NCBI RefSeq assembly: GCF_902825235.1
Contig: NZ_CADEAJ010000003.1
Location: 62,001 to 126,000 of the forward strand
From: Bartonella vinsonii subsp. vinsonii
Lineage (GTDB): Bacteria > Pseudomonadota > Alphaproteobacteria > Rhizobiales > Rhizobiaceae
DNA length: 64,000 bases
Reading direction: 5' to 3'
Numbering within the stretch: position 1 is the stretch's first letter; the number at the start of each line of letters is the position of its first letter. The notes under the pieces were generated by a model. It made no database searches. It had not been told where the DNA came from and saw only the letters and a program-made list of their open reading frames with translations. Positions 51,617 to 62,796 of this stretch are shown one piece after another. The position numbers and the translations under genes are program-made.

Positions 51617-52435
51617 TTATTCTTTAACGACGGAAATATCTGGGGCATCAACAGCTTTCATGCCTATGACATTATACCCTGAATCCACGTGATGCACTTC
51701 ACCCGTAACAGAACGAGACAAATCTGAAAGAAAATAAAGAGCAGAATCACCTACTTCTTCAATTGTCACCGTACGACGTAAAGGAGCGTTATATTCATTC
51801 CATTTTAAAATATAACGAAAATCACCAATGCCAGAAGCGGCCAATGTTTTAATTGGACCAGCCGATATAGCATTAACACGAATATGCTGAGGACCTAAAT
51901 CCACTGCTAGATATTTCACGCTGGCTTCAAGAGCTGCTTTTGCAACTCCCATTACATTATAATTGGGAACAACCTTTTCTGCACCATAGTAGCTCAATGT
52001 TAAAATTGAACCGCCATCCGACATTAATTTCTCTGCACGTTTGGCTAAAGCTGTTAAGGAATAAACAGAAATATTCATGGTCATCATAAAATTTGATTCG
52101 CTAATATCAATATAACGACCGCTTAATTCATCTTTATCAGAAAAACCAATAGCATGAACTAGAAAATCGAGTTTGCCCCATTTCTTCTCTATTACTTTAA
52201 AGATTGTATCAATCGATTCACTGTCAGAAACATCGCAATGACCACAAACAATCCCATTTACTTCTTCAGCTAAAGGCTCAACACGCTTTTTCATTGCCTC
52301 ACCTTGATAGGTAAAGGCAAGCTGAGCCCCCGCACTACACGCCGCTTTAGCTATTCCCCAAGCGATAGAGCGATTATTGGCCAACCCCAAAATTAAACCA
52401 CGCTTGCCGTACAATAAACCATTACCCTTAGCCAT
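51617..52435 (-). CDS. fabI: Enoyl-[acyl-carrier-protein] reductase (NADH) FabI
   Basis: 272 residues from the ATG at 52435 (MAKGNGLLYG); an ATG at 52441 adds two. An SDR-fold enzyme catalysing the last step of fatty acid elongation. It has the FabI form of the NAD site (GLANNRSIAWGIAKA, not GxxxGxG), the SYYGAEKVVPNYNVMGVAKAALE segment with catalytic Tyr and Lys separated by six residues, and AISAGPIKTLAASGI. This is the target of triclosan and diazaborines in other bacteria. Confidence 0.96.
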   Translation of the reverse strand: MAKGNGLLYGKRGLILGLANNRSIAWGIAKAACSAGAQLAFTYQGEAMKKRVEPLAEEVNGIVCGHCDVSDSESIDTIFKVIEKKWGKLDFLVHAIGFSDKDELSGRYIDISESNFMMTMNISVYSLTALAKRAEKLMSDGGSILTLSYYGAEKVVPNYNVMGVAKAALEASVKYLAVDLGPQHIRVNAISAGPIKTLAASGIGDFRYILKWNEYNAPLRRTVTIEEVGDSALYFLSDLSRSVTGEVHHVDSGYNVIGMKAVDAPDISVVKE

Positions 52436-52559
52436 TAGCATTGCCCCATTGTTACTTAAAAATGATATTATTTATCTGCCTATGGCATAGGTCAACTTTT
52501 TCTTCAAGCAATTGGTTTAAAATCAAAACAAAAACTACGCTTTATATATAATTCAAAAA

Positions 52560-53462
52560 TTAACCTTTTCGCATTTGCAAGAATTGTTCTAACGCAGCAT
52601 CCCCACCTTCCGGCAACATGATACGAACATGCACATAAAGATCGTCTCTTGTACCGTTTTTTAAACGAAGCCCTTTTCCTTTCAACCGTAAAACACGATC
52701 AGAACTTGACCAAGCAGGAAGAGTTAAAACTACACGCCCTTCCAAAGTCTCTACTTCTTCTTTTGCTCCCAAAACAGCATGTTGAAGGGAAACAGGTAAA
52801 TCAAGATGAAGCGCCCTTCCTTCAACCCGAAAACGAGGATGTTTTTGAATCTGAATGGTTATCAACGCATCCCCTGCTTGCCCAAAAGGCGCCTCTTCTC
52901 CTTGACCTTTTAAACGAATAGTTTGTCCATCTTCAACATAATCTGGTAATTTAATTTTTAACTTTTTTCCATTAGGAAAAACAGCTTCCACCTTTTCTGC
53001 TCCAACCATCTGCTCCAATGTTATGGCAAGATTGGCACGAACATGAGCACCTTGTTGAGAATGCGTATATTGTCTAGAATTTGAAAAGCTCCCTCCTCTA
53101 CCAAACAAATCGCGAAAAATATCGCTCGCATCAAAACTAGCATCGCTTGCAGATCCAAAATCAAACCCCTTCGCCCCTCTTGAAAAAGGATTGTGACTAT
53201 TGCCAAAGTTTTCACCAGTACCATAAGCTTGATAAAGCGGCTTTCCTTCCATATCAATCTCACCTCGGTCAAATTGGGCTTTTTTATCTTTATCACCTAT
53301 AATTTCATAAGCCTGATTAATTTCAGAAAACTTCTCTTTAGCTTTTACATCATCCTTATTGTGGTCTGGATGATATTTCTTTGCTAATTTTCTGAATGCC
53401 GATTTAATCTCTTGCGGTTTTGCGGTACGTGCCACACCCAGAATTGCGTACGGATCACGCAT
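52560..53462 (-). CDS. DnaJ-like (CbpA-type) co-chaperone
   Basis: 300 residues. J domain at 1-66 with the His-Pro-Asp tripeptide in [12 protein letters not shown], then a Gly/Phe/Ser-rich linker (about 75-135), then the two C-terminal beta domains ([33 protein letters not shown] and [27 protein letters not shown]). There is no zinc-finger domain, so it is a class B/CbpA-type partner of DnaK and not DnaJ itself. It lies about 125 bp upstream of fabI. Confidence 0.93.
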   Translation of the reverse strand: MRDPYAILGVARTAKPQEIKSAFRKLAKKYHPDHNKDDVKAKEKFSEINQAYEIIGDKDKKAQFDRGEIDMEGKPLYQAYGTGENFGNSHNPFSRGAKGFDFGSASDASFDASDIFRDLFGRGGSFSNSRQYTHSQQGAHVRANLAITLEQMVGAEKVEAVFPNGKKLKIKLPDYVEDGQTIRLKGQGEEAPFGQAGDALITIQIQKHPRFRVEGRALHLDLPVSLQHAVLGAKEEVETLEGRVVLTLPAWSSSDRVLRLKGKGLRLKNGTRDDLYVHVRIMLPEGGDAALEQFLQMRKG

Positions 53463-53779
53463 ATTGCCCTCTTTTCAATTTTTTCGTTTTGAAAATATCA
53501 AAACTGGTATGTTGTTAATCTTTTTCACAGCCTTATCAAACTACTCTCAAGAATGATTTTTTCTCTCTTTATATGTCTATAAAGAAACCAAAATACCAGA
53601 TAAAAGAGATATTTTATTTTATAACTTATTGCATTTATACTAAAAACAAGAATGATTAAGATACCACAAGAGTACATGGCGGTATTGTTTTTTTAAGAAG
53701 AAAAAACAGCATTTTATTTCTTGGCAACAAAGTAAATTAAAGAGTGCACCACTCATACTCACTGACATTTGGAGTTATT
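53463..53779. other. Divergent promoter region, DnaJ-like gene and pdxH
   Basis: About 320 bp, no gene seen. Promoters for both flanking genes should lie here. No hairpin or repeat of note. Confidence 0.4.
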
Positions 53780-54403
53780 ATGAACGATAAAGTACAAAAA
53801 GACGACGGTTTTATGCAAATGCAAAACCCTTTTGCACTTTTTACAAAATGGCTTGAAGAAGCAACAGTGAGTGAAATAAATGATCCCAATGCTATGGCAC
53901 TCGCAACAGTTGATGAAACGGGCTTGCCTAATGTTCGTATGGTTCTTCTCAAAGATTACAGTCTTCAAGGATTCGTCTTTTATACCAACTATGAAAGTTG
54001 CAAGGGACAAGAAATTTTAAAATCAATGAAAGCATCCTTATGTTTTCATTGGAAATCGCTGCGTCGTCAAGTTAGAATTCGAGGAATTGTTGAAAAAGTC
54101 AGTACTCAAGAAGCAGATGCATATTTCCAATCACGACCACGGGGGAGTCGAATTGGTGCATGGGCCTCTAAACAATCTCGACCATTAGAAAACCGTTTTG
54201 TCCTCGAAAAAGCAATTGCTCAATATACTACGCGTTATGCAGTAGGAAATATCCCACGCCCACCTTATTGGTCCGGATTTCGCGTTCAACCCCTCTTTAT
54301 CGAATTCTGGCGTGATCGCCCCTTTCGTTTACATGAACGCCTGCTCTTTACACGCCCTTCTGTAGAACATGACAATTGGCAAAAACAAAAACTTTATCCC
54401 TAA
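53780..54403 (+). CDS. pdxH: Pyridoxamine 5'-phosphate oxidase
   Basis: 207 residues from the ATG at 53780, preceded by GGAG; an upstream in-frame ATG at 53744 precedes that ribosome site. PdxH makes PLP from PNP or PMP with FMN. Conserved blocks: [54 protein letters not shown] [16 protein letters not shown], and [29 protein letters not shown] at the C-terminus. PLP supports ThrC and other enzymes. Confidence 0.96.
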   Translation: MNDKVQKDDGFMQMQNPFALFTKWLEEATVSEINDPNAMALATVDETGLPNVRMVLLKDYSLQGFVFYTNYESCKGQEILKSMKASLCFHWKSLRRQVRIRGIVEKVSTQEADAYFQSRPRGSRIGAWASKQSRPLENRFVLEKAIAQYTTRYAVGNIPRPPYWSGFRVQPLFIEFWRDRPFRLHERLLFTRPSVEHDNWQKQKLYP

Positions 54404-54687
54404 TTCTTCAAACTTTAAAAACAGAATAGAATTTGAATGAGAGTGATTGATTTTGGTATCCCCATTAAAGTCTGTTTTCAGTTCCTTTAAGAAATAAGTA
54501 AAATTTGACGAGGCCACCATTTACACGGGAAAGTTTTCTGAGAACAAAAACAAAAAATCACATAGAGTGCAAATTGACTATAAAAATTGCAAAAAAACAA
54601 GAGATTTTTAATCACTAAAAGCATCTTTAGACTTTCATTCCCTTCACTTTAAAATCACATACATATGTTTTTTCTTTTAGCTTGTTG

Positions 54688-55692
54688 TTAAACGGCTGGG
54701 TAAATGATCATCCATATACCACCGCATACTAAACCAACGAAAACCACAAAACCAATAAACGAATTCGATTTGAAAAGCTTTAAGCATTGTGAATTGTCAT
54801 CTACATCAAGCGTTTTAATTTGAATAAACATATGAATACTTGCAACAATAACTCCCAGAAAGCTAAGGAGAGGAACCTGTGCCAAATAAAATGCTAGGCT
54901 GACAAAAACTACAAAACCACTATATAAAAACACCAAAGCGCGCTTAGTGCCTTTACCAAAAAGAAGTGCCGTGGAACCTACACCAACAGTAGCATCATCC
55001 TCCTTATCTTGATGTGCATAAATTGTATCATATCCTATCGTCCATAAGATAGATCCTACATAAAGTGAAATGGGTGCCCAACTCAAACTTCCACACACAA
55101 CTGCCCACCCCATTAATGCCCCCCAATTAAATGCAATACCTAAAAAAAACTGCGGCCAATAGGTTATACGTTTCATAAAAGGATATACCGCAACTGCTAT
55201 AAGTGATGAGATCCCTAGAAAAAAACTGTATCTATTAAATTGCGATAAAACACCTAAACCAACCAAACATTGCATCAATATAAAAACTTTTGCTTGAAAC
55301 CGACTCACATGCCCTGTTGGCAATGGTCGAGAACGTGTTCTTTCTACCTGAGAATCAATTTTATGATCTATAAGATCGTTCCAAGTACACCCTGCACCCC
55401 GCATAGCTATAGATCCTAGGAAAAAAAGAAAAAGATACCAGAACCAATGAAAGAGCATGGTTAAAAAAGGCAATTTATGCATTTCATAAGAGACAAAAGC
55501 CATTGTTGTTGACCAAAAACAAGGCCACATCAACAATTGCCATCCAATAGGTCTATCCCAACGTGCCAATTGAGCATAAAACCACAAAGAAGATGGTAGA
55601 AAATAATAAACCCATTGTTTGGAGGATGCATCCATAACACGTCCCTGTTTCTCAGGAGATTGAATATGTGCAATATTTTTATTTTTTTTCAT
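54688..55692 (-). CDS. ubiA: 4-hydroxybenzoate octaprenyltransferase
   Basis: 334 residues from the ATG at 55692; an internal ATG (MDASSKQW) about 19 codons later, preceded by GGGA, is a good alternative. An integral membrane prenyltransferase that attaches the ubiquinone side chain. Asp-rich motif 1 is NDLIDHKIDSQVERTRSRPLPTG and motif 2 is DTIYAHQDKEDD. Eight or nine hydrophobic spans are visible. It is divergent from purD. The prenyl length is not predictable by eye. Confidence 0.94.
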   Translation of the reverse strand: MKKNKNIAHIQSPEKQGRVMDASSKQWVYYFLPSSLWFYAQLARWDRPIGWQLLMWPCFWSTTMAFVSYEMHKLPFLTMLFHWFWYLFLFFLGSIAMRGAGCTWNDLIDHKIDSQVERTRSRPLPTGHVSRFQAKVFILMQCLVGLGVLSQFNRYSFFLGISSLIAVAVYPFMKRITYWPQFFLGIAFNWGALMGWAVVCGSLSWAPISLYVGSILWTIGYDTIYAHQDKEDDATVGVGSTALLFGKGTKRALVFLYSGFVVFVSLAFYLAQVPLLSFLGVIVASIHMFIQIKTLDVDDNSQCLKLFKSNSFIGFVVFVGLVCGGIWMIIYPAV

Positions 55693-55783
55693 CAAATAGT
55701 TTTACCTTTAGTCTTGCGATACAGGTATTTCATTCTTATGACAAGAAAACGTATTTAATCATCTTCTATGATAGGAGCAAACA

Positions 55784-57058
55784 ATGAACATCCTTCTTAT
55801 CGGCTCAGGTGGACGAGAACACGCTTTAGCATGGAAAATAGCAGCATCACCACTGCTAACAAAATTATATTGTGCTCCTGGAAATCCTGCAACAATGGAA
55901 CTGGGTGAAAATATTGATTTGAACATTAATGACCACTCTCTCGTTATTAACTTTTGTAAAACCCATTCTATTGACTTGGTCGTTGTTGGACCAGAAGCAC
56001 CTCTCGTTTCTGGTATAACAGACTCTCTTCATAACGCGCATATATGTGTCTTTGGACCGACTCAAAAGGCTGCTCAGCTAGAAGGTTCAAAAGCTTTTAC
56101 AAAAGATCTGTGCCATAAAAATAACATTCCTACAGCATCCTACCAATGTTTTAATGATGCTGTAAAAGCCAAAGCCTATATTCGTCAACAAGGTGTTCCT
56201 ATTGTTATCAAAGACGATGCCTTAGCTGCTGGTAAAGGTGTTGTTGTTGCAACAACTATAGACGAAGCATTTAACGCCGTTGATTCCTGCTTCAAAAATG
56301 CCTTTGATAATGTAGAAAAAAAAATTGTTGTAGAATCTTTTCTTGAAGGTGAAGAAGTAAGCTTCTTTTGTCTTTGTGATGGTAAAACTGCTCTTCCCTT
56401 TGGATCTGCACAAGATCATAAACGTGTGGGTGATGGTGATACAGGAGCAAATACTGGTGGCATGGGAGCTTATTCACCAGCTCCTATCATGACACAGGAA
56501 ATGGTTCAGCGTACTCTCAAAGAAATTGTCGAACCAACTCTCTACAGCATGAATGCAATGGGAGCTCCCTTTAAAGGTATCCTCTTTGTTGGATTGATGA
56601 TAACGAAAAAAGGACCTGAACTTATTGAATTTAACGTACGTTTCGGTGATCCTGAATGTCAAGTTTTAATGATGCGTCTCAAAGAGGATATTCTTCCGCT
56701 TCTTCTTGCCGCAGCTCAAGGAAAGCTTGAACATACCCCCCTTCAATGGTCTGAAAAAACTGCTTTAACTGTTGTTATGGCTGCCAAGGGTTATCCAGAC
56801 TCTCCTCAAAAAGGTACTGTTATCCGTAATCTTGATAAGCTAAATACTCTCCCTGATGTGAAGGTTTTTCAAGCTGGCACAACATTACACAATGGAGAGC
56901 TCATTGCTCATGGTGGGCGCGTTTTAAATATAACGGCAACAGGAGAAAGCGTTACGCAAGCTCAAAAACGTGCCTATGAAGCTGTCGATTGTATTGATTG
57001 GCCAGAAGGATTTGTCCGCCGTGATATCGGATGGCGAGCCGTTGCACGAGAAAGTTAA
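55784..57058 (+). CDS. purD: Phosphoribosylamine-glycine ligase
   Basis: 424 residues. Purine biosynthesis step 2, an ATP-grasp enzyme. The N-terminus [20 protein letters not shown] is diagnostic, with [29 protein letters not shown] (ATP-binding), [17 protein letters not shown] and [14 protein letters not shown]. It is monocistronic and divergent from ubiA. Confidence 0.97.
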   Translation: MNILLIGSGGREHALAWKIAASPLLTKLYCAPGNPATMELGENIDLNINDHSLVINFCKTHSIDLVVVGPEAPLVSGITDSLHNAHICVFGPTQKAAQLEGSKAFTKDLCHKNNIPTASYQCFNDAVKAKAYIRQQGVPIVIKDDALAAGKGVVVATTIDEAFNAVDSCFKNAFDNVEKKIVVESFLEGEEVSFFCLCDGKTALPFGSAQDHKRVGDGDTGANTGGMGAYSPAPIMTQEMVQRTLKEIVEPTLYSMNAMGAPFKGILFVGLMITKKGPELIEFNVRFGDPECQVLMMRLKEDILPLLLAAAQGKLEHTPLQWSEKTALTVVMAAKGYPDSPQKGTVIRNLDKLNTLPDVKVFQAGTTLHNGELIAHGGRVLNITATGESVTQAQKRAYEAVDCIDWPEGFVRRDIGWRAVARES

Positions 57059-57664
57059 ATCCTTCGAGAAGTTTTTTTTATCATTTAAATCCGGCCGTGA
57101 TAATATAATGCGTAAATCTGTTTACTGTTTTATATTTTTTGCGATTTAAAAATATTGAATTTTACTTGAAAAATAAAACACATAAATAGGCTATTCATAC
57201 CCATTGCAAAGTAGGAAAAACAAAAAACTTATTATAAAGTTATGATTGCAATCACATAGTTATCTTGTGTTATATTGATTTAAAATTCATTTGCTTGCCA
57301 GTTTTTACAACGCATCTTTTGCTTACAAAAGCTTGAAAACAAATATTATATACTGTCATTTTCCTTTGATAGAGAAAGCCATCAATTTTCTGTTTTTACT
57401 TACTAATACTTTCATGATAAGCGCAAAAACGAAACCTCCATTGTCAAGAAGCATGTTCTCACTGTATTTAAAACCATGACTTAAATGCTTTGAAAAAAAG
57501 CGTTTGGTATTATTAAGCATAAAGGAAAGAAGTCTCATACACTCAACACCTATTACAAACCTAGGTTGTCAAAAAACTTTTAATTTACAGTCAATAAAAT
57601 GCAGAATGTAGCGTAAATAAATGCATAGAACAGCACAATAGTAAAAAATGAATGCACATCAGTA
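57059..57664. other. Gap between purD and the DUF6101-like gene
   Basis: About 600 bp between convergent genes, AT-rich. No supported gene; small frames on both strands (57291-57479 and 57356-57538) lack family features and good ribosome sites. No strong terminator hairpin was found. Confidence 0.45.
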
Positions 57665-58192
57665 CTACTGTAGAGCAACGCGATTCCCGATCACCAAACG
57701 CAAACCCAATGGATTGCTATAACGAAGTAAAAAACGCTTTTGTTTAGAATGCAGTGTTGTCCCCAAAAAACGACGTAAATCAGAGCGATCTTTAACAACC
57801 ATAATGCGATGATCTTCATTAATCATAAGCATAGGAAGATCATAAATATCCGCCCATAATCGCCAATCCAGAAGAACATTATTTAAATCTCTAGAAACGA
57901 GAAGCGGAATGCAAGATTCCTTATCTGTATGAAATAACTCTAATGCAACGGCTCTCTCCCCTGAACACGTTTTTACAGTACGTGCCGCAATTCCTTTGAA
58001 GTGATAAGATGGTATTAAACGTGACAAGCTTGAGGGAGTATCTGTTTTAAAAAAAACACCGCGCTCACTTAACGAACAAACTATTTGATTGCCTGTTTTT
58101 GAAGAGAAATATGTCGTTGTTTGTGGCAAATGGCACGGATCTAACCGAAATTCAAGCACCGCTTTTGCCTGATTAAAGCATTGATTAGCCAT
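57665..58192 (-). CDS. Conserved hypothetical protein, possibly DUF6101
   Basis: 175 residues, soluble, no signal peptide. VLEFRLDPCHLPQ, RGVFFKTDTPSSLSRLIPSYHFKGIAARTV, ALELFHTDKESCIPLLVSRDLNNVLLDWRLWADIYDLPMLMI and the basic C-terminus (KQKRFLLRYSNPLGLRLVIGNR) recall a Rhizobiales-specific family of unknown function that I associate with DUF6101; that name is uncertain. It stands alone, convergent with purD. Confidence 0.7.
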   Translation of the reverse strand: MANQCFNQAKAVLEFRLDPCHLPQTTTYFSSKTGNQIVCSLSERGVFFKTDTPSSLSRLIPSYHFKGIAARTVKTCSGERAVALELFHTDKESCIPLLVSRDLNNVLLDWRLWADIYDLPMLMINEDHRIMVVKDRSDLRRFLGTTLHSKQKRFLLRYSNPLGLRLVIGNRVALQ

Positions 58193-58342
58193 ATATAGTG
58201 TCCCAATTTATTCTAATAATATACCCCCTTTAACAGCTTTTCCCCATTGGATTATTAAAAGATTGAATAAAAAACAACTGGTTTCTTTTTTGGTTATTAA
58301 AATCTAAACAAAAACACGTGATAAAATTTATCTCTCTTTGAA

Positions 58343-59758
58343 TTATAATATTTTTTTGGGATTCATAATCCCTAAAGGGTCAAGCATTTTCTTAATCCCT
58401 TGCATAATATCTAAAGCAACAGGTGATTTGAAAGTGCGAAGTTCCTCGCGCTTCAGTTGACCAATTCCGTGCTCAGCAGAAAAAGCACCTTGATAGTGCA
58501 TCACTAAATTATGAATATGATGATTCATTCGTGACCATAACTGCAAAAACACTACAGGATCAGCTCCCACAGGTTGGGTTATATTATAATGCAAATTTCC
58601 ATCTCCCATGTGGCCAAAACAAACCACCCGCGCCCCCGGAGCAATCTCTTCAACGATATGTGCTGCCTCGGCAATAAAATCAGGAATAGCAGCAAGAGGC
58701 ACCGCAATATCGTGCTTAATAGACCCTCCTGCTAACTTTTGTGCAGAGGATATACTTTCACGCAATTGCCAAAAAAAATCTTGCTGCTTTAATGATTGTG
58801 CAACAACTGCATCCTCTATCACAGCATTTTTAAAAGACTCTTCTAAAATAATATTTAGTACTGATAGTGCCTCAACCTCACCTTGTAATGACGAAATATT
58901 GACTAATACATACCATTCATGTTCATGTTCAAGAGGAGACCTCTCACACATCTTATAGTCTAAAGCCATTTGTAAGCTCAGTTGTCCCATAAGCTCAAAA
59001 CCTGTCAACATCTCTCCTCCATAACATTGAGCAAGAGATAAAAACTCGAGAGCTTTCGCTGGATTACTTAACCCCACCAAAGCAACTGCTTTTCCTTTTG
59101 GTCTTGGAAAAAGCTTTAAAACTGCAGCTGTTATAACGCCTAAAGTACCTTCTGCACCAATAAAAAGGTTTTTCAAATCATAACCGCTATTGTCTTTTTT
59201 TACAAAACGCAAATCATCCAAAATACGGCCATCAGGTAAAACGACTTCCAAGCCAAGACAAAGTTCACGCATATTGCCATAAGCTAAAACAGCTGTCCCT
59301 CCAGCGTTAGATGAAAGATTTCCCCCTATCTGGCAAGAACCTTCTGAAGCCAAAGAGAGAGGAAAAAAACGATCTAATTCATCTGCTTTTTTCTGTAAAT
59401 CCTGTAAAATAACACCAGCCTCTACCACGGCAAAATTACCTTCAAGATTTATACATCTTATCTTGTTCAATCTTTCCATGGATAAAAGAACGTCCTTCCC
59501 ACTCTCATCTGGTTGTTGACCACCCACAAGACCTGTATTTCCTCCTTGAGGCACAATTGGTGTGCGCGTTTGACTGGCTAATTGCATAATTGACGATATC
59601 TCTGCATTAGAAGACGGACGTAAAAGTAATGGTGTTTTTCCATGAAAACGTCCGCGTTCTTCAAGCAAATAGGGGGCAATCAGCGCTTGATCTGTTATCG
59701 CGTGCGCCGCACCAACAATGCTTCTAAATCTTTCAATTACTTCCTGCTCCATCTTCAT
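58343..59758 (-). CDS. FAD-linked 2-hydroxyacid dehydrogenase (GlcD/D-LDH-like)
   Basis: 471 residues. N-terminal FAD-binding PCMH domain: PIVPQGGNTGLVGGQQPDESG, GSCQIGGNLSSNAGGTAVLAYGNMRELCLGLEVVLPDG and FIGAEGTLGVITAAVLKLFP. The C-terminal domain ends FGHMGDGNLHYNI and AFSAEHGIGQLKREEL, with metal- or substrate-binding His residues. The family oxidises D-2-hydroxyglutarate, D-lactate or glycolate; the substrate is not clear. It overlaps the tsaC stop by four bases. Confidence 0.92.
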   Translation of the reverse strand: MKMEQEVIERFRSIVGAAHAITDQALIAPYLLEERGRFHGKTPLLLRPSSNAEISSIMQLASQTRTPIVPQGGNTGLVGGQQPDESGKDVLLSMERLNKIRCINLEGNFAVVEAGVILQDLQKKADELDRFFPLSLASEGSCQIGGNLSSNAGGTAVLAYGNMRELCLGLEVVLPDGRILDDLRFVKKDNSGYDLKNLFIGAEGTLGVITAAVLKLFPRPKGKAVALVGLSNPAKALEFLSLAQCYGGEMLTGFELMGQLSLQMALDYKMCERSPLEHEHEWYVLVNISSLQGEVEALSVLNIILEESFKNAVIEDAVVAQSLKQQDFFWQLRESISSAQKLAGGSIKHDIAVPLAAIPDFIAEAAHIVEEIAPGARVVCFGHMGDGNLHYNITQPVGADPVVFLQLWSRMNHHIHNLVMHYQGAFSAEHGIGQLKREELRTFKSPVALDIMQGIKKMLDPLGIMNPKKIL

Positions 59759-60717
59759 TTCCCCCTTGGAGCCGCAGCACGTATGAGACGATCATTTATA
59801 GCCTCACCCAATCCGTATGATGGAATCGATTCTACTGCAATAGATCTCACTTTGCATGAATCTAATTGCTTCATATATTGAAATAAATGAGAGGCTGCTT
59901 CTTCCAACTGTCCACTCTCACTCAGATTTAAAATAGAAACAGCATTTTCAACATCCATAATACGTTTGGGACCAAATGCTAAAAGGGCTTCACCGCTTTC
60001 CACCTTTTGTGCATTCAAACGAATTGCGGCATTGGGTGCATAATGCGATTTTAACATCCCTGGTGCCTCAATTGCAGCCCGCTGATCTATTCGTTGTAGC
60101 GATTTTCCCGCAATTTTTTCAATCTCTTCAGCCGCAAGTCCTCCTGGACGCAAAAGATAAAGTCTTTCACCACATACCTTAATAATCGTCGATTCAAGTC
60201 CTATTTTAGAAGGTCCTCCGTCAAGTATCAAAGGAACAGATCTTCCTAAAGATTCTAAAACAGCTTCAGCAGAAGTCGGGCTAAGACGTCCAGACTGATT
60301 TGCACTGGGAGCAGCGAGAGGACGACCAAAACTTTGCACAACTTCTGCAAAACAACTATCTGGAAAACGAACAGCCAATGTATCCAAACCAGAAGTGGTT
60401 AAAGGATGAATATCATGATGCACTTTTAAAGGTAAGACAAATGTCAAAGGGCCGGGCCAAAATACCTCCATCAATCGACGTGAAAGAACATCAATGTCAA
60501 CGTAGTGTTCCGCCATTTCGATGCCGCTTACATGAGCAATCAGAGGATTAAATTGTGGCCGCTTCTTTGTAGAAAAAATAGAAGAAACTGCCCTCCCATT
60601 GGTTGCATCACCCGCCAATCCGTAGACAGTTTCTGTCGGCAGCGCTACTAACCTTCCCTGTTCAAGAAGTGTAACTGCTTCCCTTATTGAAACACTATTG
60701 AGAGGCAAAATTGTCAT
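59755..60717 (-). CDS. L-threonylcarbamoyladenylate synthase (Sua5/YwlC type)
   Basis: 320 residues, the long Sua5 form with a C-terminal extra domain. It makes threonylcarbamoyl-AMP for the tRNA t6A37 modification. The YrdC domain shows [57 protein letters not shown] and [13 protein letters not shown]; the Sua5 domain follows SPGM-like [11 protein letters not shown]. The ATG overlaps the rnhB stop (ATGA) and its own stop overlaps the next start, so three genes are coupled. Confidence 0.95.
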   Translation of the reverse strand: MTILPLNSVSIREAVTLLEQGRLVALPTETVYGLAGDATNGRAVSSIFSTKKRPQFNPLIAHVSGIEMAEHYVDIDVLSRRLMEVFWPGPLTFVLPLKVHHDIHPLTTSGLDTLAVRFPDSCFAEVVQSFGRPLAAPSANQSGRLSPTSAEAVLESLGRSVPLILDGGPSKIGLESTIIKVCGERLYLLRPGGLAAEEIEKIAGKSLQRIDQRAAIEAPGMLKSHYAPNAAIRLNAQKVESGEALLAFGPKRIMDVENAVSILNLSESGQLEEAASHLFQYMKQLDSCKVRSIAVESIPSYGLGEAINDRLIRAAAPRGK

Positions 60718-61355
60718 GACACCTCATCCCTATAGTTCTCTTTGATTGGTGAAAAACTATATCGGTGTAATCCTACAACTGGTCCGTATTTATGAAGGGC
60801 TACGCGATGTGCTAACGTTGCATAACCTACGTGTTTTTCTAAACCATAATCTTTATAAACCTGTCCCGCACATTCCATCATCCTATCCCGTGTTACTTTG
60901 GCAATAATAGATGCCGCTGCAATTGAAACCGAACGTTGATCACCTTTAATCAAAGCTGCTGCTGGACATGGTAGTTCAGAGGGAATATCACGTCCATCAA
61001 CCAATGCATAGTGAACTGGAACTGCTAGCCCTATAATACTGCGACGCATCGCTTCCAAAGTTGCCTTTCTAATATTAGACTGATCAATTGTATGGGCACA
61101 AAGACTCGCAAGTGAAACCGCTAATGCATTTCGCAAAATGTCATCGTACAGTTTTTCGCGTTGTAAAATAGAAAGCTTTTTTGAATCATTCAGCCCTTCA
61201 GGAATATGATCTTTATCCAAAACAACTGCTGCTGTTACAACCGGCCCAGCGAGAGGTCCACGTCCTACTTCATCAACACCTGCTATATAAAAAAAACCCT
61301 GTCTCTGCAAATCTAGTTCATACGAAAAATTTGGCTGAAGTGGTAAATTAAACAT
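60714..61355 (-). CDS. rnhB: Ribonuclease HII
   Basis: 213 residues from the ATG at 61355; a TTG at 61370 adds five. It removes misincorporated ribonucleotides. The N-terminal [22 protein letters not shown] holds the first acidic residues, with [36 protein letters not shown] and the C-terminal [18 protein letters not shown] completing the family pattern. It is first of the rnhB-tsaC-oxidase unit. Confidence 0.96.
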   Translation of the reverse strand: MFNLPLQPNFSYELDLQRQGFFYIAGVDEVGRGPLAGPVVTAAVVLDKDHIPEGLNDSKKLSILQREKLYDDILRNALAVSLASLCAHTIDQSNIRKATLEAMRRSIIGLAVPVHYALVDGRDIPSELPCPAAALIKGDQRSVSIAAASIIAKVTRDRMMECAGQVYKDYGLEKHVGYATLAHRVALHKYGPVVGLHRYSFSPIKENYRDEVS

Positions 61356-61645
61356 TTTTGATAAACACAAATATAATGGAACAGACAGCTATTTTTGCGT
61401 ATAGCCTCTTTTCTACAAACTCTACAATAAAAATAGACCAGCAAACATCTTCATAAACTCTTGCACAAGCACCAGAAATAAAAAACTCAATTACGCAGTC
61501 TTCCACATTGCTATCCGAACCTTCTCCTAAAACATTATCTTAGCATGTAAGAATTTGATCTGGAAAAAAATATGCCATTGCTTAATCTCTCTATTATATA
61601 TGATGAATCTTTACCCCAAAAAATCTTTTATTTTTAATTTATTTC

Positions 61646-62554
61646 TCACATTTTTCCTAAAGTCACGATAGGTTTTACAAACCAACTTGGGTGCGTTGAT
61701 TTGATAAAGAGAGCTGCCTTTCGAGCTGCTTTCTGATCTTTAAAAATACCAAAGCAAGTTGCTCCCGTCCCTGACATACGAGAAAAAAGAGAGCCACTCT
61801 CATCTAAGAGAGATAACACTTGCCTTAATTGAGGTGCAATTTTTAATGCAGGAGCAAAAAGATCATTACGCGTTTCTTGTAAAGCCTCAACCAATGAATA
61901 AACTGTTTTAAGAGCTTCTGGATTAATTTTTAAGGAAGGATAATCATGCTTCTCCAAAGCCTCAAAAACAGCTTTTGTTTCAATCTGTTGACCATGATTC
62001 ACTAATACCATTGCAAGAGGACAAGCCTCTTTTAATCGTATAATATCTTGGCCAATTCCTTGCACCAAAAGTGGCTGCTGATATTCCAAAGCAAAAAGAC
62101 ACATTGGTACATCAGCACCAAGAACTAAGCTCATTTCTGCTAATTTTTCACAAGAACAATCAAGATTCCACTGTTGACGCAATATGCTTATAACACCGGC
62201 AGCATTCCCTGACCCACCACCAATGCCTGAAGCAACAGGTAAGGTTTTAACAAGTTGAAAAGAAACCGGTTGAGCACTTTTGGGAAATGCCTTTTGCATA
62301 AAATCACGTGCGCGAACAACCAAATTATCTGAATGAGAAACAAGCTTATTGGCAAAAGGACCTGTTAAAACAAAGTGATCCCTTTCATAAGGCGCATAGT
62401 CTAGACGATCTCCGCTGAGACTAAAATACACCAAACTTTCTATTAAATGATAACCATCCGCGCGCTGCCCAACAACATGCAAAGCTAAATTCAACTTAAT
62501 AGGCGTGAATACATAGGAATGCCTTTTGAATGAAGCTTGCACATCCGATATCAT
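61646..62554 (-). CDS. ispE: 4-diphosphocytidyl-2-C-methyl-D-erythritol kinase
   Basis: 302 residues. MEP pathway kinase of the GHMP family. [27 protein letters not shown] at the start, the ATP loop [21 protein letters not shown] and [13 protein letters not shown] near the end are diagnostic. The ATG overlaps the stop of the upstream small gene (ATGA). Downstream to 61356 is about 290 bp with no gene. Confidence 0.96.
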   Translation of the reverse strand: MISDVQASFKRHSYVFTPIKLNLALHVVGQRADGYHLIESLVYFSLSGDRLDYAPYERDHFVLTGPFANKLVSHSDNLVVRARDFMQKAFPKSAQPVSFQLVKTLPVASGIGGGSGNAAGVISILRQQWNLDCSCEKLAEMSLVLGADVPMCLFALEYQQPLLVQGIGQDIIRLKEACPLAMVLVNHGQQIETKAVFEALEKHDYPSLKINPEALKTVYSLVEALQETRNDLFAPALKIAPQLRQVLSLLDESGSLFSRMSGTGATCFGIFKDQKAARKAALFIKSTHPSWFVKPIVTLGKM

Positions 62555-62796
62555 CTTACGTAATATTCACCTGTACAGGGATCTTTTACCAATGTGCCCC
62601 TTTCCCCTCTATTTGGCTTAGATTCTCTACAATAAATATCCTGTAACATCTCCTGTACTCGTTTTTTAAACAAACGATAAACATAAAAAGCTGTTATACA
62701 TAATAGACTGAATGCAATCATCCACATCATTTCATGCTTTCTCTTTCTCATAATCGCTTTTGAAGCAAAATTATCAACTCTCTTTAAGCATTTCAT
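62551..62796 (-). CDS. Small membrane protein of unknown function between sppA and ispE
   Basis: 81 residues from the ATG at 62796, which overlaps the sppA stop in TGATG; a TTG at 62817 inside sppA could add seven. A basic N-terminus is followed by one hydrophobic span ([18 protein letters not shown]), then basic residues, and a C-terminal [15 protein letters not shown]. That tail resembles the LVxDPxxGxY endings of small single-span proteins common in proteobacteria. The Cys in the tail is notable. Coupling to both neighbours argues strongly that it is translated. Function unknown. Confidence 0.75.
   Translation of the reverse strand: MKCLKRVDNFASKAIMRKRKHEMMWMIAFSLLCITAFYVYRLFKKRVQEMLQDIYCRESKPNRGERGTLVKDPCTGEYYVR

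Noticed and set aside
57356..57538. 60-residue minus-strand frame downstream of purD
   Set aside because: Weak ribosome site and no recognisable family; considered a possible remnant but not supportable.
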